This document shows, in pieces, positions 25,801-38,339 of a stretch of 64,000 bases of DNA. Under the pieces are notes generated by a model. That model was not told the DNA's origin, did no database searches, and saw only the letters and a list, made by a program, of their open reading frames with translations. This DNA is from Ophiodon elongatus (Eukaryota > Chordata > Actinopteri > Perciformes > Hexagrammidae): the NCBI GenBank assembly GCA_016806645.1, contig JACSYO010002073.1:483501-547500 (forward strand). The letters are read 5' to 3'. How positions within the stretch are numbered: position 1 is the first letter of the stretch; each line of letters starts with the position of its first letter. A program made the position numbers and the translations under genes.

Positions 25801-28800
25801 ATCTGCTCATCAGCTCAAAAGGCTAGCAATGATCAGGTGTTAAAGACCTTTAATCTGGACTCCACTGATACACATCCAGCAGTACAATATTGTGTTTTTG
25901 CTGATGCGCTTCATCTCTGTCCACACTGGCAAGAGTTAAGTCGACGTTTGGGTGGTTGCACGGCGGGAACACACTGTCCCCGAACAAAGGCAGGTTTTTG
26001 CCTGACCCATAAAACATAGTTCAGCGGGTCCATCTGTACCATATGATTCAGAAGATATGAAAAGCACATGTTTATGACTGTTGTTGCTGAATAAATGAAC
26101 TTTAGGTATTGTCCTTGTTCCTGTAAATAGGCGGCCTGACTTCCTCCGGCATTAAATGCACTCTGGATGTTTTGAAACAGTAAACAGAGATTTTCCCCGA
26201 GGGCTGTACTTTTATGGGGTTGCTACCGTGAGGATGCAGCATTTGTACAATTATGGTTAGTTTTGCTTGGGAATTTGCTCCACTCATGCAATGCAAATGG
26301 ACTGGAGCTGTCATGTGGTGGTGGATTTTGTTCTCTACAGACCTCTGTTTATTCTTGTGGGGTTTCTTTATTTATTTTGATACAGAGTGGTGATTCTTAT
26401 ATCTCTGCACCGGCCACAGCTGAGGCCTTGAGGCATGATGTTTTCAGGTTGTCCCTTCGTACTTAATATCTCAGGAAGGCTTGGGAGGAATTTCTTCAAA
26501 CGTCCACTCTGACACAAGGATGAAAATGATTAGAATTTGGGGGTCAAAGATCACTGTGACCTCATAAAACATGACAAATGCACACAATTGATTTATAGGG
26601 TAAAATGATAAATTGGTGACATTTTGGACAGACGATGGATGTTAACTGGCGGAAGCATAAAACAAGGTGCGAGGTAGTAATTCTAGTTTAATGATCGCTG
26701 TGATAAAACAAAAATAATTATCAACACTGTAAAATGAATTATTGACAATATAACAAATGACAACAAGCCTGCCTATACCGTATATAAGCACACTTACTAA
26801 GAACAACGACCAATCCACGAGACCAAGCGATGGCCAGGTGTCCAATCCATATAATCCATACGAAGCATCATATAAAAATGTATAAATGATTATGTGGTAA
26901 TATCAACAAACCCCAAACGTGAACAAATGAGGCTCAACAACACACAATACATATTTCATAAGAGAAAACAATGCTTCATAATAGCAAAAGAGGTCAGATC
27001 TCACTTGGATATGCAGCATAACTAGAAAACAACATAAATATACAAGAATTACATCAACAACAGAAAACAGTGAAGCAATGCTCTGGAAGGCACAAAATAT
27101 CTAAAGAAAACATAACTTCTCAAAATGACATAGGGTAAAATAATTTGGTGAAAGCGCACAATAAAATAAGAAATGTATAATGAAAATGCCCCGGGTAGGA
27201 CAAAGCAAACCACGAGACAAACAAATTATATTATTTATTCAAAAGGCATGATAACTAGACTCCTATTGAATACTAACATAGAATTAACAAGAGCATTTTT
27301 CTCCTATGAGTCTCCTATGTCTGAGTTCAGTCATGCAAAGTTTTGACTCATGTATTTAAAAAAATGATGTTTCAGAAAGCGAGAGAGATGTTTCAAAAAA
27401 CAATGACTGATCACGACTATGGCACGAAGCATTGGCTGTGCCTGTCACTCCTCACTACACTGTTAATCTATATGCTAAATAGTGTGTCAAATGGCCCTCA
27501 TGTCATTGTGTCTCATATATTGTAGTCAAAATGTACTCTTTTTTTTCTATTTCCACAATACATGGTTGCAGTCTCTTGCATAGTGACCGGGAGGTTTAAT
27601 GCTACTTCTTGCTTTGCACTCTGGGATAATTTGAGTCCAGTATTCACGGCACACGAGAACACGGCCAACACACAACATATAAAAGACCCTAATAGTGAAC
27701 CGAGACGTTCACCGTATTGAGGTACAGTGCACCCCAATAAATAAAACGCAACCCATCGTATCTTTTTACAAGCAGAAGGCGCAGTGCAGCACAACCGCGT
27801 TTAGTGTCAAACATGTTTTTTACAGAGCTGGCGTTTCACGTGTGGCTCCACAAAGAGCATTTCTCTTAAAATAAATCCAACTAATGGAAGCCTCTATGAG
27901 CCATAGGAGAAACCTAATCATTTCAAATCAGCCTGATGCACATACAAAGGCCTGGTTTACATAAATAAATGCACCCCGCCGTATGTCCCGCTAAATGGAT
28001 TGCACCTATTACCCGGCAACCTGCCACTTCCGTTTGAATTACATTACCTTATAAATAAGAAAGCATTTTTATAATACGTCCTGTTCGAGGGACTTGGACG
28101 GCGGTTTGCCTCTCCGCGCACGCGAGCACTTTGCTGGGGAGTAATGATCCCTTTAGATTGTATGTGAGACACTGTTTGCTGTGTAGTACAGAGTGTAGAG
28201 TAAAAATGTGAAAGCTTTTTGAATTGACCGAGCATGAGAGATGGAGCTTCAGTAATTATTGAAGAGACAAGAGTGTGGAGACAGCGAATGGACCTGATGC
28301 GGCAGCGCTGATGCACGTAGCGCATCACCACTTGAATAGGAAGCATATGAGAGCTTTGCTCGTCCTGTCTGTCACGTCAGCGCGAACATTTAGGACACGT
28401 TTTGTACACCGAAAAATCACAGCTCAGGCCCACGTGTCGCTGTGGCTCACTAAATCTGATCCACAAGAGCTGCAATGGAATCGACCCTTCACATATAGGT
28501 GAACCCAGTCTGTTCATAATTCTTCTGATAGGCGAACAAATGGCATTGGAAGAAAAATACCATGGATTTATCAACAACTGATTATTTCATTCTTCCTCGA
28601 TCGTGAGGCGGTGTATAGACCGAAGAAAATATTTACATCTTTAACTGAACTGTTGGCGCATATTCAGAAAATGATGGATTTACTTACATTTATAAATTCT
28701 GTTGACTTTCCCTTCTGTTTGTCATTCAAAGGCCCAATAAGCAGTGTTTGTCGGTTGTGGTTCGTAAATGACATCCAAAGTCGGGCCCCGCCCCCCGCCC

Positions 28801-30021
28801 CCCGGCCCCTGGCTCAACGGCACTAGAGGTGCTCACCAGCGGGGTCAACGCAAAACCCCCGATTCACTCCTGTTCTGGAACAATCTTTGTCCGCAATATT
28901 TGTCGCTCTATTTCTGGGAAAAGCCTAACGGCAAATGCGGTTTGATACTTCAGCAAACGCTTGTTGAGCTGCTACTTTGTCGAAAATGCAACAGAGGATC
29001 AACTGGTGTCCCTGTTCACGTTGCGGCCGAACAATGTTCTGTTGTTTTGATAAAGAATAAAGTCAATAATTGTGGCGCAAATTGCTCTCCGCACAGTAAA
29101 ACTGTTTACGTCACTGATGAGCTGGAGACGTGCAGCCTGTCACCAGCTTCTTGCTCCATTACTTGCTGCAATATTGATCCTGAAAATGACCATGTCCGGC
29201 TTCACGGGCTCCATTTTTGATGAACGATGGCTGTCAGCGCTAATCTTGGCAAATACATTGCCTTTCCTGTGACCTCTTCACAATAAAAGGAAGCAGCAGC
29301 ATTATGAAATGTAGGAAATGTAACATACATCATACATCTCTCATAAGGTTGTAGGACAGTGAAGTCAGTCGTGCGTTGGTAGCTAATGTAAACGGCGGAC
29401 TCTGCCACTGAAGATGAAAATTACTTCATGTTACAACACATTAAATGGCAGTTGCAGAACAAAAAATATTTTTTAAATCTTAGAGATTATAACATTCAAC
29501 TGAAATGTGTTTTTAAGCCCATTATAACTCAAAGGGAGACTCCCTAATTGCCTCTGAGATTCAGATTCAGATTTCCTTGCCTGTACTAATAATCTGTGAC
29601 AGGTCAGAAAAAAACATTTTGTTACAAGGGATCTCATATTCTCTTCAATGCCTTTTAACTGTCTTTTATCAGTATTTTAACGTTGTTTTTACCCCTTTGG
29701 TGTGTTGATGCCTCTCATTGTTGTCTATTATCCAGACAGGATTACTGAGGTGAAGACAAACATCTACGTCACCAGCTTTGGACCAGTTTCAGACACAGAC
29801 ATGGTGAGAGCAGATATTGGACATTTATTTATCGTGTTTAATTATTCACCCACATCTTTGCTGCTGAAAAAAAAAACACAACATAAGAACAACATCACTC
29901 CAGAGGATGGCCTTGTACTCCCTGTTCATACTTTAAAGACGAAAAGAGGACTCTTTTGCTTTATTTTTAGTACCATTACGGCTTTCCCTCCTTTATATTT
30001 GCATCATCTCCTTCTCCCTCT

Positions 30022-30070
<49 letters not shown>

Positions 30071-32254
30071 ACAATGCTGAAGTGGGCCGAGTTGTCCACA
30101 CTACGGCACGATGTCTATTCATCTGACAATTTTCATCTTATAAATTATTGAAAGTCCTCTTGTTATTCAAGTCACTCCTTTGTTTATCCTGGGCTTTCCT
30201 GTTTATCATTCTGAAACATGTGCCCACCCTCACATCATATTATCAGCATCCCTTCTGTTGAAGACCCATTTTCCAAGTGATTGATCCATTGATTTAGCAG
30301 TTATGACGCCGGAGTTTAATGCTGTGGCCTCTGAAAGATATGTAAACTAGGAGGCACTCAGCTAAACATAAAACAGCACTTATGCGGAGCAGGTCTCGGA
30401 CACAATTTAATAAATTATAAAAAAATAAAAATGAGCTCACAGAGTAAATCCCAGATCCAGATCACCACCCACATCTGATCGACTACATTTCCATCTCAGG
30501 GCTCCCTCCGCTACATTTTAGCCAAATCATTCCTGCTGTCTCTTTATGAAACATCTTGCAAACAAGCAAATGGACAGAGGTCATCACTGAGTTAGCTACA
30601 GCCAGTAACGCCTATAACCCAAGAAGTAAGCTACTAATATGTTCAAATAATAAATAAAAAAATCCATTTCCATCATCTTAATGTATATTCATGTTTGAAA
30701 AAGTATAATATTATTCTTTCCTAAACAAAGTCAACATTATGGTCAAGCAAAGTATGGCTTCATTGCATCCTCTGTTCTGGCAGGGCCTGAAATATGTTCT
30801 CCTCTGACCTGATTGATTTGTTGACAAACTGTAGAGCAATTCAGCTGATTGCTGAGGTGGCCTGCTTTATAAGATTTATAGGATTTATAGGAGGTCTACT
30901 GACAGCCAAAACAAGGAAACGAAAGAAGTGTAACTAGTAGACGAAGATCAAGCAATGGTCAAACAAAGAGGTCAAAGGTATCTTCAAAAGTAGAGGCAAA
31001 ACACGCGTTCTTGTCTTTGGCTGCAGTTTAATGCAGAAGAACATTCTACACATGTGTTCTGTGTAGTAACACCACGCCTTAATGAAAATTCCATTTCATT
31101 TGAACTTTACCGGAGCAAGAATCCCAAGCAGTGAGTCGATCGGACAGGTTTTATAGGCAACGGTAAGTCTGGAGATGTTTTATGTGTCTCTCAATACTTT
31201 GCGACTTCCCTGCACTCAGCCCGAAGCCCACATGGTAATACGGAGGAAATCAATCTTTATAGACAGGTCACAGATATATAATCTAATAAAATAAAAAAAA
31301 AAGGCTCAGTAATTTGCTAAAACAGCTGGACCCTGTAGTTTTTAGCAAACGCTGCTCAAACAAGAGGAAATAGTGCATTTGTTGGGGGACTATTTACAGT
31401 CACAGATCACTACACATTTGACCAGTGAGTATTAATGGCAGCACAACGTTGTATGTAGGATAGACTCAAAATAAACGACAGGGCCCATGTTGACCATAAT
31501 GAAGAAACATGTTGCGCAGTGCAATGGTTAATGGCTAATGAATGGGCTTTTAGCCATTTCTGGACTAAATTAGAGGTCTTCAGCTCAGAATTATAAGCAA
31601 CAACCTGCTTTAGCCATGCAGACAATACATAGGCTACGTTCATTGTTGGTTTTGGTCATTTTATGTAATTTGTTGACAAGAAGAAAAAATATAAAATGTC
31701 ATCAAATGTAGCAAAGAATTGTCTGTAAAGAAAAACACAATTAGATTGTATCCAAACGAAACTATGACCAACTGTACCACACTGTGACTGCTTGTGCACT
31801 GAGGGGTTATTTGTGATATTTTAGGTGCATTCATTTTCCCTACAAATAAAATGTTTTAGATTATTAGTTCTACATTTGGCTTGTTTAAACTTGTCTGATG
31901 ACCTGACTGCTCATGTTTCCTCTCTTGAAATATTTTTTTAAAGCAATGTTTCCGTGTTCCCACATCTCAAGTACTTTTATGGGTCAAAATTCGATCACCC
32001 CTTTATACTAAAGATGGCCAAAAAAAAAGAAGAAGAAAAAGAGACCCAAATAGTAATACACTTTCACTGTAATGAACTGCTGCTGCGCCCTAAAAGAAAG
32101 GCTTTAGTTTGGGTTTCAGTGGACAGTTTCAGTGTCCCACGATCTAAACGTCAGAGGCCTTTCAACTGTGACAAGAAAAACACTCTGGAGGAATTTATCT
32201 CCCTTTCACGCTCACTTGCTGTGAATCACACAAACACACACGCGCACACTCGCT

Positions 32255-32319
<65 letters not shown>

Positions 32320-35300
32320 TTCACAGTGCAGTGCTTTCTGCCCGAAAGCTTTTTTTTTCTTCTTCTTGCCGTGGCTTCTTTTGACAACAGAGGATTGTAG
32401 GTCAAGGGGTTGTCTCGGCCTCGGAGCCAGCTTAGGAAAACAGCAGCTCAGAGAGCTGAGAGGAACACGGGGAGTCCGGAACTCACCTTGATGGAGCGTT
32501 GACAAATAGAGAGAGCCATTCGGTGCACAGGTTTTAAAGTGGCAGGACAGTGTGAGCTGTTTTATTTAGCATTTTCAGCAGGAACAGGACTCATTTTCAT
32601 ATAGTGGAAAGTTGGAAGCATAAAAATAAAGTAATAACACAGGTTGATTATTTATTCATGTTCCCCCCTCTGCCCACAGGAGTACACCATAGACGTTTTC
32701 TTCCGGCAGAGCTGGAAGGATGAGAGGTTGAAATTTCACGGACCGATGAATATTCTGCCCCTCAACAACCTGATGGCCAGTAAAATCTGGACTCCGGACA
32801 CCTTCTTCCACAATGGGAAGAAGTCCGTGGCTCATAACATGACCATGCCTAATAAGCTGCTGAGGATCAAAGATGATGGGACTCTGCTGTACACCATGAG
32901 GTAATTCGAGTCCATGGAGCGTGTCCGAAGGGGGGAGAGTCACAAAGTCGTATCCACGTTTAGCGCGCTGAGGTGGATTTAAAGGAATAGCGCGACATTG
33001 TAGGTGATGCGCCCATTCGCTTTCTTGCCGAGAGTTAGATGAGAGGACTGACGCCAACCGCATGCCTGCACGCTAAATATCAGCTTAAAAGTCTGGCCCT
33101 TAACCCCCCCCCATTGTAAAACCACGTGACCTCTGGTGTGGACAGAGCCCGTCTATAGCTGTTTACCCCCTGATGCTTGTGCTAAGCTAACAGGCTGTTG
33201 GCTGTAGCGTCATATTCAGCGTACAGGCGTGAAGGTGGGGTCCATCCTCTCTAACTCGGACGAGACATCTTCTTGAACGCTAACGCTAACACGTGAGATA
33301 GCCTTATACAAGAACACCCACAAGCGCTACACTATCAAATAAATTCTTCATGCACCCTATTTTATGCAACTTGTCTTTTGGTCAACATGTCCTTTTTAAG
33401 GACATCAATTTGAATGATAAGCTATGGGAGGTTATTTTTCACTGTGTTGGAATCATGTTTTATGGTAGCATAGCTGCATACGATGCAGTTTCTCATCAAA
33501 GCGTTAAAGCTACACTCTCACCTGGACACACGTTCCTTTTTTTGATTTTCATTGGTCTCTGCAGCACCGTGTTTACTTTGCTCTGCTGATTACAGTTAAG
33601 ATGAATTATTTTTGTTTTCGAAAGGCATCGCAGACGGGAAGCGTCTTGAATAGTGCATGAGGCTTGTGAGGTTTTTTTCTTTTCCTTTCTTTCTTCTTTT
33701 ATTTTTTTAAGACCGTGCCTAATCTGTGCTGTTTACTTTCCATGCATTTGCAAAGTCTCCTTAATTTTCTGTGAATTGGATGCAGGTTAACTGTGCATGC
33801 AGAGTGCCCAATGCATCTGGAGGATTTCCCCATGGACTTTCATTCCTGTCCACTAAAATTTGGCAGCTGTGAGTAACTCTGATGATGATAGCGCCTGAGG
33901 GACCTTTAAGTAAAATGCTATTTTCTTTATTTCTTTTCTTTCTTTTTTTTTTTTACTTCTCCTCACTAGTTCTTTGGCAAGAGCCTAAGAACCAAACCGT
34001 TGGAGTGCCTGGCTCACTTTTCTGCCTGGAGCCCTTCAAATTTTAACAAAGTGCAGCAATTCAAAATATGTATATAGAATAACTGACAGATAAAGGACTG
34101 ATTGGAAATGTCACTGGGAATATGGGGAAACGGACTCTAAACTCATCCAAATATTTTATTTTGTGAATTTTAATCAGTTGTAATCCCTATTTTATTGCCA
34201 TGGCTTCTTTACATTTGGATGAAGAACTTTTGCTTCATGCTGCTTTTAAGCTCTTGATTTAAAAACAAAGGATTATTAAGTATCAGAGCCCCAGTACATG
34301 GTGGGTCATGTCTGAAATGCCTTGACTTCTCACATTAATTCAATGTACTGTCAATACATTTATGTGGCGGCTTATAGTATTTCACATAAAGCTCATTTAT
34401 TGCAACAATACAGCAATCTGTAGCATGACATGATTGGCAGAATGTTTTGAAAAAAATATATTTTTTTCTGTTTCATCAGACATTCATAGGCTAGCAGACA
34501 AGCTTTGAAATGTCCTATTCAGTGTATGCGGTGACTGAAAAGGGCAAATGTCACTGTGCATCAATTGCTTGTTGGCGTTTTATGAATTCCATCGTCAGCC
34601 ACTGAGATATTTTTTTTCTCTCCACAGCATTCTTTTTTTTCTTTTTCTTTTTTTTTTCTAGAAACCCAGCTTCAAACACAATGTAGTCAGGGCTTTTCAT
34701 TTGGGTCACTGAAGTAATTTCTTGAAAAATCATCAATAGCTGCGGCTGCCCCAGATTTATCCCCTATGGGTTTATCCTCTTCTGCTTCTTTTTTATTTAA
34801 ATTTTTTTATAGATGCGTACACAATCTCAGAAGTGACTTATGCTTGGACTCTGAATGCCTCTGACTCTGTGGTGGTGGAAGGAGAAAGCTCCCGCTTGAA
34901 CCAGTACGACCTGCTCGGACAAACGGTCGGACAAGAAACTATCAAGTCGAGTACAGGTAAGCTGATGTGGGGGTCGAGTTAGTAAAAGTCTAGAGGGAAT
35001 TAAACCCACCTCATCACTCCTCCACCTCACACTGACCTCCGTCCTCTGCAGTAAATGTTCCTCCAGATTAGAAAACGTCTCAGGAACAGCAAAGAAACTG
35101 GATTTGGTATTTTCAGATACTTGAGAAATGACAAAGCCACTCCACTAAAATAGTTTGCTAGATAGTTGCCAGCAGCAAAATGTGGATATTTAATAGCTTC
35201 TTATAGTACGCCCTTCAGCACAAAACTGTGATGACATCTACAGCTTCGACCTGCTTCATTTTGCGTGGTGTCAGAAACACAGATATCTTAAACACCTCAG

Positions 35301-38266
35301 TTCCAATCAGAGTGAAAACCAAACTGTGAGGGTCTTGTGCTTGTTTGGGTAGATGTTGAACTTGTTCACCTCCTACGTGTTGCAGGAGGCAGTCGCGACT
35401 CTAGCATGCTACGTTTTTAGGGGGTTTTTGCCTTTTTTTTTGTTACTCACTTTATTTGGGTTGTAAAAAATGCAGAGAAACATTTGCTCGGGCTTCCTCT
35501 GCATGACAGAGATTCGACAAAACAGGGATTTGGCAGTCATGCATCTTGAATTCCCTACTTTGTTCCGTATTTTGTTAATCTGCATTTAGCATGGCCTGGA
35601 GACCCAAAAAAGCAGCACGACAGGTGAGCTGCTGCTGCGACAAGCCTTTCCACTTTACAAACCCCCGCCACCCCCACCCCCCCACCCCCCCTCCCCCTCC
35701 CTCCCCTCCTTTGGAGAACAAAGATGAGTAGACATTCCAAAGCAGTGCAGTTTCTATGGATGGATTTTAAATGAATAATACAAATTTCAAAAAGAACAGA
35801 TGACAGATGCTGATGCAGAATTAGACATGAGGGAGCGCATCTGTCTGTTGTCGCTGTCAGAGTCACTAACAGAGGAGCTTCGGGAGAGAAGAAGAGCTGC
35901 TGTGTTCTTCGGTGGTTTAAGTGGCTTACGTTTGCGCCTAAAGACACGGGAATGTCTCACAAAAGTGCAGTGGTGCGTGAAATGACAAAGAAAATCTATG
36001 TCCTGGGCCCAGAAAGTGAATAACGCGGTGTGCATTGGAAACGTGGCATTTCACTCAGATGGACCTGCAGGAGACGTTAGCAAGTGAATCCATCAGTGAC
36101 AAGCTCATTAGTGGACGGGGTAATTAACTCTGGTTGAGTCGAGAGTTGTAAAACATGGACTTGAAGAAAAAAAAAGAAGGGATACAAAGTTTGTACAGCT
36201 AGCCGAAAGGTTTTGAATAAAATAAAAAAATGATATAATTGACTATTCGCTGAAGCCCTTTCCCAAACACATTGCATTCACAGAGAATCAGGCAGACGGT
36301 GGACGGTAAACCAGATATCATTTTGGTGCAGGAGAGCAGGACGTTAAAATTAGGTGAGGCTGACAGAGAATACCGTCCCCTCACACAAGGAGGAAGTTGT
36401 TTAAGTTTGCAACAGAATAACAAGAGCAAGCTGCATTGTATAGCTTCGTGCATTACTAGAATAATTACCTAGAATAGGAGACACAAAATAATTAGATTTT
36501 TTATATGTTGTGTTCCATCACTATAGCAACATATGGTCATGCGTTTTGCCGTCCTGCCATTCCGTCTGACTATTTGCTTATTTATTTCCCTGATGCATCC
36601 AGAAGGTGTTGTCCATCTGCCGTCTACCGTCTGCCTGTTTCCCTGTGACAGCAGCACAAAAGAGATACTCGGCATTGAAAGAGTTTGGAGCGTGGCGTCT
36701 TCTTCTAAGCCTTTACAAAAATACAAATGGATTTAACTGCGTGTTTCCCTGCTCTAACGTGAGCCGCAGGCGTTAGCATGCACGACCAACTAGCTTAATT
36801 TGACTACTTACCGCTTTTTTGTCCTTTTTTTCAGGGAATGTTCCCATAAGGTCCCCTAAAAAAAGAAAAAAAAAGAAGCTTTTCTGAAGGTTATTTACAG
36901 GTTTTTACACCATATGTAGGTTAAGTGCTGTATGATAGAAGGCAGAATGCCTGCCAGGCATAGAAACAGTGACTAAAGGGAAGGGCTTAGCGAAGCGGTC
37001 AATTCTTCCTCCTTCAAGTCTCCTTGTTACACTCATTCTAAGACATTGTGTAAAAAAAATGTTTAGCCTTGTTTTAATGCACTGAGAAATATAGCAGTAA
37101 CCAAATCCCCTTTTCGTGTTGTCTTGAAGGCTGTACAGAAATAGATATAATATAAAACACTTTCAGCAAGCATATTGTTCACAAAGTGAATACAGAAAAC
37201 AACAAACACAATTACATGGAATAATAGGCTGTTGTATGAGAAGAAAGAGATAATTAGGGCTAAAAATAGAACTCACACTCATTTCATGCAAACACACGGA
37301 CACCAAAGCCAAGAAACGGGGTTAAAACGTGAGTGTGTAGATACGGGTCTATGGGTAGGATGGGTCCTTCCATGTCGTGTCCTACAGAGGCAAGGCAGGA
37401 GTTCTCGCTAGCATCCGGAGAGCACACATTGGAAACAGTCCAGCGAGTGTGCCGGTATGCAGTAGGAAATTGATGTGGTGTTTATTATTCATTCGTTTTT
37501 TGTTTTATTTTATTTAGGATAATTCATAACATTGCAATTTTTTAGGAGGAATAATTTTGCACTCCTCAAAACAATATACGCAGATTCAAAACATGTAGGC
37601 CTATTAAAAAGTAAATAAAATCAATAGGGATTTCAACAATTATTGTGATTTACAAACAGTTAATATTCTCTCCTCAAATCAACCAGACTCCAGTCAACAA
37701 TCACCAGCTCTGGGTTGGTCAAAGTAAACCCTTCATTCATTATGTTAGATGTGAAAAGAAACGGACGTTATGCTCTCCTCAAACAAACGTATTTCCACTT
37801 CCAACGATTTCCAACTTTGGTCAAATGTGTTAGATGTGAAAATATGCTGGCTGTAACCCGCTGTCTCTCTCTCTTTCGCTGCCGGCCTCAGTGCTATTAA
37901 TAGCTCGCTGAACGAGTCGGAAGATGGAACAAACTTTTAAACATGGCCTTGTAGTTCTCATGAGTGAAGATTCAGCAACTGGATTGGTCATTTCTCGCCT
38001 CCAATTTGTTCAGAAACAGATGGCTGCTGAGGTGAAATAACTGAAAGTTTACGAGCATCTTTCAGGGAACAGGAAGCGCATGGTGCGCATAAGATGGTGG
38101 GTGTTTTTTTAGAAACGCGGCGACACACGCGTCCTTGAAAATCCTCAGTATAATCAAAAAATCCTCGACATCCTTTCCACAATCCTTTGTCGAGATTCGA
38201 TGAGGTTCCATCCTTGAAATTCATTTGAAGGAACGTTCCTTTACTTTGAGAAACACCCTATATACA

Positions 38267-38339
<73 letters not shown>

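Larger units (their letters stand above)
22022..29735 (+). other. gabra2: gabra2 intron 2
   Basis: This 7.7-kb intron has no recognised gene. It holds a palindromic TA-rich tract (22738-22808), a GA array (24493-24516), a C-rich run (24668-24686) and a perfect 15-bp hairpin (25013-25048). The stretch 26640-27300 is strongly AT-rich. Confidence 0.75.
29804..32679 (+). other. gabra2: gabra2 intron 3
   Basis: This 2.9-kb intron has two long CA arrays (30026-30069 and 32257-32318). No gene was recognised. Confidence 0.8.
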
